Of a DNA stretch of 64,000 nucleotides, positions 1 through 8,244 are shown piece by piece (position 1 is the first letter of the stretch; each line of letters opens with the position of its first letter). A program made the translations under genes and the position numbers. The notes under the pieces were generated by a model. It was not told where the DNA came from. It saw only the letters and a list, made by a program, of their open reading frames with translations, and ran no database searches. Source of the DNA: Paraburkholderia sp. ZP32-5 (lineage in GTDB: Bacteria; Pseudomonadota; Gammaproteobacteria; Burkholderiales; Burkholderiaceae); NCBI RefSeq assembly GCF_021390495.1, contig NZ_JAJEJP010000002.1, forward strand, positions 1,426,001 through 1,490,000, read 5' to 3'.

Positions 1-2
1 CA

Positions 3-911
3 TTTCTCACACGCTTCCAGGCGATGGAGATGGGGCATCAGCAATACGTGACGGTCGGCCTGAGTGAAGATGGTGACATGGCATCGCTTAGCGGCAGTTC
101 GTGCGTATGGCGCAAGGCGTGTGTTGATGCGCTGGGTGGCTGGAATGCGTCGACGGTGACGGAAGATGTCGATCTCGGCTACCGCGCGCAATTCGGCGAA
201 TGGAAGTACGCTTATTTGCGCGATGTAGTGTCGATGTCGGTACTGCCCGAGACCATCAGCGCATATCGCATTCAGCGCGAGCGTTGGGGGCGCGGCCTGA
301 TTCATAGTGCGTTCAAACACCTCAAGCAGATGCTGTTGCAGCGTATGCCGTTGATGAAGCGCATGCATGCGGTTTCTGTGATGTTTTCGTCGGTGTTGCT
401 TGCATCGATCTATGTGCTGATCCTGCTGAGCTTGCCGCTCATGTACCTCGCGCATTTCGACAGTATGAGCATGCGTTGGGGCGCAATCGCGTTCTTCAGC
501 CTCGTTGCGCTCTGGGGGCTGGAAAACGCGTTTGCCGCGCGCAAAGGCGCGCGACTGGATAGCAAGCCGAATCTCCTGAAAGCACTGTGGGATACCTACC
601 GGTACATCGCGATGTTCCTGCCGATGGCTTGGTATTACTTTGTCGGCGGCGTGCGCGCAATGCTTGGCGTACACGGTGATTTTCACCGTACGCCGAAGGG
701 CAAGGATGGTTATCGCGCCATCGTGCCGCGCATCAACTCCGTGTTGATTGTGGGCGAGATGTTCACGTTCCTCTACTCGGCATTCGCGGTTTGGGTGGGA
801 TTTCAACGGGGGAATTACTTCCTCATTCCACTGAACGTGACCGTGTGCGTTGGCTTTGGGATGGTGATCTATTGGTCGTGGCAGGAGAGACAGGCGCACG
901 AGCGCATGTAG
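3..911 (+). CDS. Family 2 membrane glycosyltransferase, C-terminal part (cut by window start)
   Basis: The frame is open from base 3, so the true start lies upstream of the window; the ATG at 24 is internal. About 300 residues remain. They contain the acceptor-side TED motif (TEDVDLGYRAQ) and the Q-x-x-RW motif (QRERWGRG) of processive GT2 enzymes of the cellulose/hyaluronan synthase type. Hydrophobic segments follow: one after KRMHAV, one at AIAFFSLVALWG, one around FLPMAWYYFVGG, and two near the C-terminus. The role is inner-membrane polymerisation or export of a polysaccharide; the sugar cannot be told. The nucleotide-binding DxD half is missing only because of the window edge. No other polysaccharide gene follows. 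Confidence 0.8.
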   Translation, partial: FLTRFQAMEMGHQQYVTVGLSEDGDMASLSGSSCVWRKACVDALGGWNASTVTEDVDLGYRAQFGEWKYAYLRDVVSMSVLPETISAYRIQRERWGRGLIHSAFKHLKQMLLQRMPLMKRMHAVSVMFSSVLLASIYVLILLSLPLMYLAHFDSMSMRWGAIAFFSLVALWGLENAFAARKGARLDSKPNLLKALWDTYRYIAMFLPMAWYYFVGGVRAMLGVHGDFHRTPKGKDGYRAIVPRINSVLIVGEMFTFLYSAFAVWVGFQRGNYFLIPLNVTVCVGFGMVIYWSWQERQAHERM

Positions 912-981
912 GCGGGCAAAGTCCCATATCACTACGGTCGACGTGACGCGAAGGCGGCGCGGTCGAATAGGCATATCAAAT

Positions 982-1734
982 ATGACGATGAATTCCGTCC
1001 CCGCAAATACGAAACCGGACGCAATGCTGGGCGCGGTGACGACCGCCGTCGGCCTGTCGTTTCGACCCGCGCGCGCGAGTGATGCTGCCGCGTGCGCTCC
1101 GCTCGTGTTCGCGTCGGGGGAGCATGAGTTCGAGTTTTTTCTCGGCGTACCGGCTCGTGAATGCACTGCGTTTCTGGAGCACGCGTTTGCGCTATCAGGC
1201 GGACGCTTTTCGTGGCGGCGCCACGAAGTCGCCGTTGACGCGCATGGCCGGATCGTTGCGGTTCTCGCGGCCCACGATGGGCGGCGCATTTTGAGTGACG
1301 ATCCGCACATCGTCTGGACACTGCTTCGCTATTTTGGCCCGTTGCGCACGGTACCGATGCTGTTGCGCGGACTCGTGCTCGAAACCGAACTGCCGAAGCC
1401 GAAGCGTGCGCAGACGCTCATTGCACATTGCGCGACGTTAGACGAAGCGCGCGGCACGGGCGTTTTCTCCGCGTTGTTCGAGCATGCGATCCGCGGTGAA
1501 AACGCACAGCAGCGAGGGCTGAAAACGGGAGATCGCGAGATCGTGCTCGACGTGCTCGTGAGCAATCCGCGTGCGGCAGCGCTTTATCGTCGGCTTGGCT
1601 TTGTCGATTTGCCGCGCCGCAAGCCGCGTGCGTGGCGCCTGCCTGCGGACCTCGAATCGGTGCGCATGCGTTTCGATGCGGGCGCACAGATAGCGCGCAT
1701 CGCGGCACCCGGCGGGAAGTCAACAGCGTCGTGA
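982..1734 (+). CDS. GNAT-family N-acetyltransferase
   Basis: 250 residues from the ATG at 982; an upstream ATG at 943 in the same frame would add 13 arginine-rich residues and looks less natural. The middle and C-terminal parts carry the GNAT pattern: an acidic or hydrophobic strand, a cofactor-loop-like region around DEARGTGVFSALFEHAI, and the terminal segment VLVSNPRAAALYRRLGFVDL, which is typical of motif B (NPxAxxLYxxxGF). The N-terminal third is an extension of unclear role. The substrate is unknown. It stands alone between the glycosyltransferase and a convergent small gene. Confidence 0.75.
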   Translation: MTMNSVPANTKPDAMLGAVTTAVGLSFRPARASDAAACAPLVFASGEHEFEFFLGVPARECTAFLEHAFALSGGRFSWRRHEVAVDAHGRIVAVLAAHDGRRILSDDPHIVWTLLRYFGPLRTVPMLLRGLVLETELPKPKRAQTLIAHCATLDEARGTGVFSALFEHAIRGENAQQRGLKTGDREIVLDVLVSNPRAAALYRRLGFVDLPRRKPRAWRLPADLESVRMRFDAGAQIARIAAPGGKSTAS

Positions 1735-1786
1735 TCGCGATGCGGCCCGATCGTATCAACCCGGGCCGCACACCTGCTTGACCCGC

Positions 1787-2029
1787 TCACAGCGGCACAA
1801 TATGCCCCGGCTGCGGATAACACCCCGGCGGCGTATACACCGGCCCGCACCCAAAATGCAGCGGCGGCCACGGCGTGTAGTGCGGCGGCTCGCAACCCGA
1901 CGGTTTGCCGCCATGGCACGACGGCGGGAATCCGCGCTTAAGACAATCGCTACCGCCGCGCACGGACAGCGCATCGGCATGTTCAAGTTCGTCGCAGCGC
2001 GACAGGTCACTAAGGATGAGGCTGGTCAT
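1787..2029 (-). CDS. Small Cys/Pro-rich peptide with double-glycine-type leader
   Basis: 80 residues. The start at 2029 is chosen because GGAG lies 7-9 bases upstream; an ATG at 2065 would add 12 residues without a ribosome site. Residues 1-26 (LILSDLSRCDELEHADALSV then RGG) resemble the leader of peptides cut after Gly-Gly by C39-peptidase ABC exporters: hydrophobic or acidic spacing ending in GG at 25-26. The rest is rich in Pro, Gly and Cys (five Cys after the GG: 29, 38, 46, 61, 70) and contains paired PP and CGP/PGC motifs. No exporter, immunity or modification gene is adjacent. The function is unknown; secretion is inferred from the leader only. Confidence 0.55.
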   Translation of the reverse strand: MTSLILSDLSRCDELEHADALSVRGGSDCLKRGFPPSCHGGKPSGCEPPHYTPWPPLHFGCGPVYTPPGCYPQPGHIVPL

Positions 2030-2244
2030 GATGGATCTCCGGCAAGGGTGGAAGGCAACGAACACGCTTATATGGCGCGCTCGTGCGTTTCAGTTGCACG
2101 CACCATGCCATCTGCCGTCAAACGGCGTGCAGTCGGGATAGAGCGGAAATTCACCGCATCGGCGAACTCGCAAACTGACCGCCATCGACCAACTCCTGCC
2201 CGCCGAGTGGCGTTCAACCGCCAACACCTCTGCATATCAGCCAG

Positions 2245-2931
2245 TCAGCCGCGAACCCACTCCGCCAACACCCCCGGCAACTCCGCCATCTCCCGAAACA
2301 CCTTAACGACTCCCGCGCCATGCAACGCAGTCGCGCTGCTATGCCCCAGATGCGCCGGGCAATACCCAAACACCGTCGCACCCGCCGCGACACCCGCCGT
2401 CGCGCCCGTCACCGTATCCTCGATCACCGCGCAGCGTCGAGGGTCCACGCCGAGCCCCGCGGCCGCGGCCAGATAAACATCGGGAAACGGCTTGCTGCGC
2501 GGCATCTCATGACCGCTGAAAATGCGTCCATCGAAGCAGTCGAGCATGCCGGCTTTCACCAGTTGCAATTCGATCTTGACTCGATCGGCGCCCGACGCGA
2601 CCGCAATGCGTCCGTTCAGCGTTCGATGGAGCGCGCGCACCGCGGCGGACGCCCCATCGATCGCCGTCAGTTCGCTATCGAGCGCGATATTGCGCCGCTC
2701 GCGAAACTTCGTGAGCCACTCGTCGGTGATTGCAAAACCGGTGCGCGCTTCGATCAGCGCAGCTTCGTCCTTGACCATCTTGCCGACGAAAATGCGCATC
2801 GTCTCTTCGACGCTCAAATGCCAGCCAAGCTCGCCGAGCATGTCGGTGAGCACGCGGTTCGTGATGGGTTCGGAGTCGACGAGCACGCCGTCGCAATCGA
2901 AGAGCACGGCGTCGAAAGGAAGATCAGCCAT
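2245..2931 (-). CDS. HAD-superfamily phosphatase (phosphoglycolate-phosphatase-like)
   Basis: 228 residues from the ATG at 2931 (MADLPFDAVLFDCDG); an earlier ATG at 2982 would add 17 residues without a clear ribosome site. HAD motif I is FDCDGVLVDSEP with nucleophile Asp12 and acid Asp14. Motif II is VASGADR, the motif III lysine is in SKPFPD, and motif IV is VIEDTVTG. A helical cap sits between motifs I and II, as in beta-phosphoglucomutase or YniC/Gph-like enzymes. It probably hydrolyses a small phosphorylated metabolite in the cytoplasm. The C-terminus points at the small peptide gene; no operon is evident. Confidence 0.85.
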   Translation of the reverse strand: MADLPFDAVLFDCDGVLVDSEPITNRVLTDMLGELGWHLSVEETMRIFVGKMVKDEAALIEARTGFAITDEWLTKFRERRNIALDSELTAIDGASAAVRALHRTLNGRIAVASGADRVKIELQLVKAGMLDCFDGRIFSGHEMPRSKPFPDVYLAAAAGLGVDPRRCAVIEDTVTGATAGVAAGATVFGYCPAHLGHSSATALHGAGVVKVFREMAELPGVLAEWVRG

Positions 2932-3155
2932 TGTTGGGCAAAGGTACAGATAAGGTTCGCGAAGCGAAACAGCATACCGCATCGGGCTGAACCGTCATCG
3001 GAAGGAAATCGAACGGAAATCGGGAGGAGGCCGGCAATGCGCTCGTGCATTTTTTTTCTCCAACCCAGCGCCGGATTTTTCCCGCTGCCGCGTTCAAGTA
3101 GAAACGGCGCCGTTCGAGGCGCCGATTCGTTGCGGCTTTAAAGGGAGAATCCGAT

Positions 3156-3479
3156 ATGAGCAACAGCAACAACCGCGTGATTCGTCTGCTGGGTTCCACG
3201 CTTGCCGCCGCGCTGTGCTGCGCGGCCACGTTGACATCCGCGCCGGCCTCCGCGCAGGTGGTGATTGCGCCGATGGCGCCGCCGCCACCGCGCGTCGAGG
3301 TGGTGCCCGCGCCGAGGCCCGGCTATGTGTGGGACCAGGGCCGCTGGCGTTGGGACCATGGGCGCTACGTATGGGTGGGGGGCCACTGGCAGCCGGTGCG
3401 TGTCGGCTATCACTGGGTGCCCGGGCACTGGGCGCAACGCGGCCCGCACTGGCGCTGGATCGAAGGCCATTGGGCTTGA
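3156..3479 (+). CDS. YXWGXW-repeat secreted protein
   Basis: 107 residues. A Sec signal peptide (basic start, then GSTLAAALCCAATLTSAPASA) precedes a short linker APPPPRVEVVPAPRP. The mature domain has four Tyr/Trp-rich units of the YxWxxGxW type: YVWDQGRW, YVWVGGHW, YHWVPGHW and HWRWIEGHW. This family is periplasmic or surface-associated, of uncertain role, often beside lipoproteins. Start 3156 has AGGGAGAA about 8 bases upstream. A 33-codon lipoprotein gene follows after 12 bases, probably in the same transcript. Confidence 0.85.
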   Translation: MSNSNNRVIRLLGSTLAAALCCAATLTSAPASAQVVIAPMAPPPPRVEVVPAPRPGYVWDQGRWRWDHGRYVWVGGHWQPVRVGYHWVPGHWAQRGPHWRWIEGHWA

Positions 3480-3491
3480 ACGGGGGGCGCA

Positions 3492-3593
3492 ATGAAAACA
3501 CTCGTGATGATTTTGCTGGCGGCGTCGCTCGCCGGCTGTGTGGTCTATCCGGCACGTCCGGCCGTCTACCGGCCGGCGGTCGTCGTATATTGA
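3492..3593 (+). CDS. Very small predicted lipoprotein
   Basis: 33 residues. The sequence starts MKTLVMILLAASLAGC, a textbook lipoprotein signal with lipobox LAGC and the lipidated Cys at residue 16. The mature part is only 18 residues (VVYPARPAVYRPAVVVY) with a repeated Tyr-Pro/Val pattern. GGGGGGC precedes the ATG. Its position 12 bases after the YXWGXW gene suggests one envelope transcript. Similar tiny YPxxP lipoproteins are often missed by gene callers; I infer outer- or inner-membrane anchoring but no function. Confidence 0.6.
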   Translation: MKTLVMILLAASLAGCVVYPARPAVYRPAVVVY

Positions 3594-3756
3594 TCGCGTA
3601 CGTGATATCCGGGCGGACAGCGGCGCGAAATCACAACGACAGCACAACACCACCACGGCCTAAGGAGCGGCGGCAAGTGAACGACGTTGATCTCGTGATG
3701 CAGTCTTCTCGCACACGCACGCATACGCACCCGATGCCCCATCGGAGCCGCGCGCC

Positions 3757-4323
3757 TTGAGCGACCCGCCACCCGATCCGGACGCCGAACTGATCGCGCG
3801 GGTGGGCCGCGAGGAGCCCGGCGCGATCCGTTCGCTGGTCGCGCGCAAACTGCCGCGGCTGCTCGCGCTCGCCACGCGCATGCTCGGCGACCGGATGGAA
3901 GCGGAAGACGTCGCGCAGGAGGTGTTCGTGCGAATCTGGAAACAGGCCGCGCGCTGGCGCGAAGGCGAAGCGAAGTTCGACACGTGGATGCATCGGGTCG
4001 CGCTCAACCTTTGCTATGACCGTCTGCGCGGCCAACGCGAAGACACGAGCGACGATCCTCCCGATTCGATCGATCCCGCCGCGCTACCGGACGCGCGGCT
4101 CGAAGCGCGCGCCGACGAGGCACGCCTGCGCGCGGCGCTCGCCGCGTTGCCGTCGCGACAGCGCGAAGCGCTCGTGCTGAGCTATTACCAGGAGATGTCG
4201 AACGTCGACGCTGCCGCCCTGATGGGCGTCAGCGTCGACGCGCTTGAAAGTCTGCTGACCCGCGCGCGCCGCAATCTGCGCGCTCAACTGGCCGGCAGCG
4301 GCCTTAGCAAGGACAAGTCATGA
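3757..4323 (+). CDS. ECF-type RNA polymerase sigma factor
   Basis: 188 residues beginning at TTG 3757; no in-frame ATG is available before LIARVG, and CGGAG sits 9-13 bases upstream. Region 2 is seen at ARKLPRLLALATRMLGDRMEAEDVAQEVFVRIWK, with the EDVAQEVF helix that contacts core polymerase. Region 4 is at LAALPSRQREALVLSYYQEMSNVDAAALMGVSVDALESLLTRARRNLR, a helix-turn-helix for the -35 element. The gene overlaps the next by four bases (ATGA), the usual layout for an ECF sigma and its anti-sigma partner. The likely targets include the downstream DUF1800/DUF1501 genes, by context only. Confidence 0.9.
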   Translation: MSDPPPDPDAELIARVGREEPGAIRSLVARKLPRLLALATRMLGDRMEAEDVAQEVFVRIWKQAARWREGEAKFDTWMHRVALNLCYDRLRGQREDTSDDPPDSIDPAALPDARLEARADEARLRAALAALPSRQREALVLSYYQEMSNVDAAALMGVSVDALESLLTRARRNLRAQLAGSGLSKDKS

Positions 4324-4751
4324 CGCCCGAAAGATTCCATCAGATCGTTGCAGCTTACGGCGCCGATGCGCGTCGCTGGCCGGAGCGCGAACGCGAGGCC
4401 GCGCAGGCGTGGGCGCGCGCGCATCGGGGCGAAGCCGATGCGGCGCTAGACGACGCGGCCGGCCTCGACGCATGGCTCGCCGCCAGCCAGCTCGAGCCGC
4501 CGAGCCTCGAGCTGCAATGCCGCGTCATCGATGCGGCGCCTGACGAGAACAGACGCCGGCGCCCGGCAGCGCGTCGGCGTTTGTGGTGGTCGGGCGCGGC
4601 GGTCGCCGGTGTCGGGCTGCTCGGCGGCGTGGCAGGCGCGTTCGCGGTGTCGTTCTTCGTGCTGACCGAAAACCCGCCGCCGATCGTGCACGACTCCTCT
4701 TACCTGACTTCGAGCTTCGGCGGCAGCACCGCCGATTGGAGCGGCGAATGA
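4320..4751 (+). CDS. Probable membrane anti-sigma factor
   Basis: 143 residues starting at the ATG that overlaps the sigma-factor stop. The N-terminal about 85 residues are acidic and helical (RFHQIVAAYGADARRWPERER), and a single membrane segment follows an Arg cluster (LWWSGAAVAGVGLLGGVAGAFAVSFFV). A short Ser/Gly-rich tail would lie in the periplasm. No zinc-binding HxxxCxxC anti-sigma motif is present, so this is not a ZAS-type protein. The role as anti-sigma is inferred from translational coupling and topology. The next gene also starts inside its stop codon. Confidence 0.6.
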   Translation: MTPERFHQIVAAYGADARRWPEREREAAQAWARAHRGEADAALDDAAGLDAWLAASQLEPPSLELQCRVIDAAPDENRRRRPAARRRLWWSGAAVAGVGLLGGVAGAFAVSFFVLTENPPPIVHDSSYLTSSFGGSTADWSGE

Positions 4752-5257
4752 ACGGACGCTCGTGGAAGTTTGCGCTGCTGGGTTCCGCGGTGCTCAACGT
4801 GTTCCTGCTCGGCGCGATTGCCGGCGGCGCGTATCAATGGTTCGCCGCGCACGGTGCGAATCGGCCGGCAGCGCAGGAGCCGCGCGCGCTGCGTTTTGCC
4901 GCCGAGCCGCTGTCGGCCGAGCAGCGCCAGGCATTCGTGGACGGCCTGAAGAACGCGCGTCGCGAAGGGCGCGAGTATGCGCGCGAGGGGCGCGAAGGGC
5001 GTCGCGACGTGCTGCGTTTGCTGGCGGCGCCGCAGCTCGATCGCGCGGCGCTCGATGCCGCGCTCGCACGCACGCGCGCGGCCGACAGCAGCCTGCGCGC
5101 GATGGTCGAAGCCAGTGTCGCCGATTTCGCGGCGACGCTGACGCCCGAGCAGCGCATCGAGTTCGCCAACAGTCTGAGGCTACGCGGGCAATGGCGCGAA
5201 GCGCAGCCGGCGCCGAACGCGAAGAAGCCGGCTGCCAATGCCGGCTCGGGCGAATAA
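4748..5257 (+). CDS. Membrane-anchored periplasmic CnrX/Spy-like protein
   Basis: 169 residues; the ATG at 4748 overlaps the preceding stop (ATGA). One N-terminal membrane helix (WKFALLGSAVLNVFLLGAIAGGAYQW) is followed by an Arg/Glu-rich helical hairpin and the segment ASVADFAATLTPEQRIEFANSL, which recalls the LTPEQR motif of periplasmic heavy-metal sensor or Spy/CpxP-like proteins. The His/Met metal ligands of CnrX are not visible: there is one His near residue 35 and none in the hairpin. It may sense envelope state rather than metal. Coupling to the sigma and anti-sigma genes suggests a three-protein signalling unit. Confidence 0.65.
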   Translation: MNGRSWKFALLGSAVLNVFLLGAIAGGAYQWFAAHGANRPAAQEPRALRFAAEPLSAEQRQAFVDGLKNARREGREYAREGREGRRDVLRLLAAPQLDRAALDAALARTRAADSSLRAMVEASVADFAATLTPEQRIEFANSLRLRGQWREAQPAPNAKKPAANAGSGE

Positions 5258-5339
5258 AAAATACGCGTGACGGCGCCGGGTTTCGACGTATCGGCCGTTT
5301 AAAGAACAGGCAAGTGTCTGACACGCCGATGAGGATCGT

Positions 5340-6890
5340 ATGGCCAATTCACCGAACCTGAATGCCGCGGCGATCGCGCTGAATCGCTTCGGCCTCGGCG
5401 CGCGCGCCGACGAAACACCGCCCGCCGATCCGAAGGGTTGGCTGCTCGCGCAATTCGAGCAGTATCAGCCGCGACCGGCTGCGTGGGCGAACCAGCCCGA
5501 TTCGATTGCGTTGTCTGCGGAGTTATTGCAGCAGCGCATGCAGTTGCAACAGCATGCGAAACAGACGGCGGGCGAGGGGACGAACGCAAGTCCGCGTGCG
5601 CTCAACAACGCGATCAACAGCGGGCTCAACGCATCAACCAACGCAACGGCTAATGCAACAACCAACGCCGCCAGCCAGCCCATCGCTCAAACCGCGAAGC
5701 AAGCAGAACGCAAAGCACTGCGCGTCGAAGTCCGCGACATGTACCGCGCGTCGGTCAATGCGCGCGTCGCGAGCGCGCTGACCACGCCGACACCGTTCAT
5801 CGAACGGCTCGTGCATTTTTGGGCGAATCATTTCGCGGTGTCGAGCGAAAAGCCCGGTGTCGCGGCGCTCGCCGGATCGTTCGAAGCGGAGGCGATCCGC
5901 CCGCACGTGCTCGGCCGCTTCGAGGACATGCTGGTAGCTGTCGAGCGTCATCCGGCGATGCAGCTGTTTCTCGATCAGACGCGCTCGGTCGGACCTGACA
6001 GCATGGCCGCGTTGCGCGCTGCGCAGCGCAATCCGGACAACAAGCGCGGGCTCAACGAGAACCTCGCGCGCGAGATCATGGAGCTGCATACGCTCGGTGT
6101 GCGCAGCGGCTATAGCCAGGACGACGTGACCGAGTTCGCGCGCGCGTTGACCGGCTGGAGCCTCGTCGGCAATCCGGGTAATGGTGGCGGCAACGCGAAC
6201 CGCCGCGCGTTGGAGCCGGGCGGCGAACCGGGCAGCTTTGTGTTTCGCCCCGCCCTGCACGAGCCCGGCGCGCGCACGATCATCGGACATCGCTACGATC
6301 AGGCCGGCGAACAGCAGGCGCTCGCGGTATTGCACGATCTCGCGCACGCGCCGGCCACTGCGCAGCATATCGGCACGAAGCTCGCCCGTCATTTCGTCGC
6401 CGACGATCCGCCTGCCGGTGTCAGCGAACATCTTGCCGATGCATTCACACGCAGCGGCGGTGATCTGCCGACCGTCTATCGCGCGTTGATCGATACGCCG
6501 CAAGCGTGGTCGTCGACTGCGGTGAAGTTCAAGACGCCGTGGGAGTGGACCATTTCATCGATGCGCGGGCTCGGCTGGCACGACCTCGGCAATCTGCAGA
6601 GCGCGCCGATTCTCACGCAGCTCGGCCAGCCCGTCTGGCGCCCCGGTTCGCCCGCCGGCTATGACGATATCGCCGCGAGCTGGGCCGCGCCCGATGCGCT
6701 CGTGCGCCGCGTCGAAGTCGCGCAACGTTTCGCATCGCGCGTCGGCGACCGGCTCGATGCGCGCTCGCTCGGCCAGACCTTGCTGGCCGGTTCGCTCAGC
6801 GAGCCGACGGCGAGCGCGGTGTCGCGCGCGGAAAGCGCGTCGACGGCGATCGCGCTGCTGCTGGTATCGCCCGATTTTCAACGCAGATGA
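5340..6890 (+). CDS. DUF1800 domain protein
   Basis: 516 residues. The N-terminus (AAIALNRFGLGAR) and the blocks ERLVHFWANHFAVS, NKRGLNENLAREIMELHTLGV, YSQDDVTEFARALTGW and FRPALHEPGARTIIGHRYDQAGEQQALAVLHDLAHAPATAQHIGTKLARHFVADDPP are the hallmarks of DUF1800. A low-complexity Asn/Ala/Thr stretch (about residues 85-120) is an insertion before the core. It has no signal peptide of its own. DUF1800 proteins nearly always pair with a Tat-exported DUF1501 protein, as here 22 bases downstream. The biochemical role is not established. The gene lies 82 bases after the sigma cassette and may be its target. Confidence 0.9.
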   Translation: MANSPNLNAAAIALNRFGLGARADETPPADPKGWLLAQFEQYQPRPAAWANQPDSIALSAELLQQRMQLQQHAKQTAGEGTNASPRALNNAINSGLNASTNATANATTNAASQPIAQTAKQAERKALRVEVRDMYRASVNARVASALTTPTPFIERLVHFWANHFAVSSEKPGVAALAGSFEAEAIRPHVLGRFEDMLVAVERHPAMQLFLDQTRSVGPDSMAALRAAQRNPDNKRGLNENLAREIMELHTLGVRSGYSQDDVTEFARALTGWSLVGNPGNGGGNANRRALEPGGEPGSFVFRPALHEPGARTIIGHRYDQAGEQQALAVLHDLAHAPATAQHIGTKLARHFVADDPPAGVSEHLADAFTRSGGDLPTVYRALIDTPQAWSSTAVKFKTPWEWTISSMRGLGWHDLGNLQSAPILTQLGQPVWRPGSPAGYDDIAASWAAPDALVRRVEVAQRFASRVGDRLDARSLGQTLLAGSLSEPTASAVSRAESASTAIALLLVSPDFQRR

Positions 6891-6912
6891 TTGACGCAAA
6901 TAATCAACGGAG

Positions 6913-8070
6913 ATGACTGCCATGCTGTCACGCCGCCAGTTTCTGAGTGTCGCCGCCGCGGGTGCCGGCGCGCTGCTCGTGTCGCCGCGTATTGCGTTCG
7001 CGCATGTCGCGACCGAGCGCCGCTTCGTGTTCGTGATCCAGCGTGGCGCGGCCGATGGCCTGAACATCGTCGTGCCATACGCGGACCCCGCGTATGCGAC
7101 GCTGCGCGGGTCGCTCGCGATCGATGCGTCGAACGCGCCGCATCTGGACGGCACCTTTGCGTTGCATCCGTCGCTCGCGCAGATCGCGAAGCTGTACGCG
7201 AATCGCGAGGCGCTATTCGTGCACGCGATCGCGTCGCCGTATCGCGACCGCTCGCATTTCGACGGACAGAACGTGCTGGAGACGGGCGGCACGTCGCCGT
7301 ATCAGATCAAGGACGGCTGGCTCAACCGGCTCGCCGCGCAATTGCCCGCCGCGCGCGAAAACGCGATTGCGTTCGCGCCGACCGTGCCGATGGCGCTGCG
7401 CGGTTCGGCCGAGGTCACGTCGTACGCGCCGTCGGCTTTGCCGCAAGCTCCCGACGATCTGCTCACCCGCGTTTCCCAACTCTATGAGCAGGACGCGCAG
7501 TTGCGCCCGCTATGGGAATCGGCGATGGCGGCACGCGGCCTCGCGAGCGATGCCGGCGCGCGTCAGGATCCAGCGAGCGTCGGCAAGCTCGCCGCGAGTT
7601 TTCTGGTGCGCGACGACGGTCCGCGCATCGCAATGATCGAGACCGGCGGCTGGGACACGCACAGCGCGCAGAACGCGCGGCTGGCGAATCAGCTGAAGGC
7701 GCTCGACACGATGCTCGCAGCGTTGAAGGAGGGCATGGGATCGTCGTGGACCAACACTACGGTGTTGGTTGCAACGGAGTTCGGCAGGACCGCGGCCGCG
7801 AACGGCACCGGCGGCACCGATCACGGCACCGGCTCGGTCGCGATGGTATTGGGCGGGTCGGTGCAGGGCGGACGTGTGATCGCGGATTGGCCGGGCCTCG
7901 CGCCGCATCAGCTGTATCAGGCACGTGACCTGAGGCCGACCGCTTCGCTCGACGCGTTGATTACCGGTACCGCGAGTGAAGCTCTCGGTCTCGATCCCGA
8001 ACGCACGGCGGCCGCGCTGTTTGGCAAGAATGTGGCGGGCAGACCGATGACGGGCATCGTGCGGGCGTGA
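6913..8070 (+). CDS. DUF1501 family Tat-exported protein
   Basis: 385 residues (an in-frame ATG at 6922 is equally possible). The twin-arginine signal SRRQFLSVAAAGAGALLVSP is followed by cleavage near IAFA-HVA. The body shows DUF1501 blocks: FVFVIQRGAADGLNIVVPY, the RSHFDGQNVLETG segment, GPRIAMIETGGWDTHSAQNARLANQL, TTVLVATEFGRTAAANGTGGTDHGTGSVAMVLGG, and a final QLYQARDLRPTASLDALI. The WDTH, EFGR and GTDHG motifs resemble metal or phosphate ligands of sulfatase-like folds. It is probably periplasmic. It follows the DUF1800 gene closely, the conserved pairing; the substrate is unknown. Confidence 0.9.
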   Translation: MTAMLSRRQFLSVAAAGAGALLVSPRIAFAHVATERRFVFVIQRGAADGLNIVVPYADPAYATLRGSLAIDASNAPHLDGTFALHPSLAQIAKLYANREALFVHAIASPYRDRSHFDGQNVLETGGTSPYQIKDGWLNRLAAQLPAARENAIAFAPTVPMALRGSAEVTSYAPSALPQAPDDLLTRVSQLYEQDAQLRPLWESAMAARGLASDAGARQDPASVGKLAASFLVRDDGPRIAMIETGGWDTHSAQNARLANQLKALDTMLAALKEGMGSSWTNTTVLVATEFGRTAAANGTGGTDHGTGSVAMVLGGSVQGGRVIADWPGLAPHQLYQARDLRPTASLDALITGTASEALGLDPERTAAALFGKNVAGRPMTGIVRA

Positions 8071-8244
8071 TGTGCCAATCGAATACACGCGCCGAATAAC
8101 GACGGCGTGGCGCGGGGGTATCGCGCTCCGTCCCGAATGCACGGCGGCTGCGCGATTCTTTAGGCCGATCGGGACACGGTTGCTAGCGGGATAGTGCGGG
8201 GTTGGTGAAACGAATGACGGCCGTCGTAATGACGTCCGCCGATC

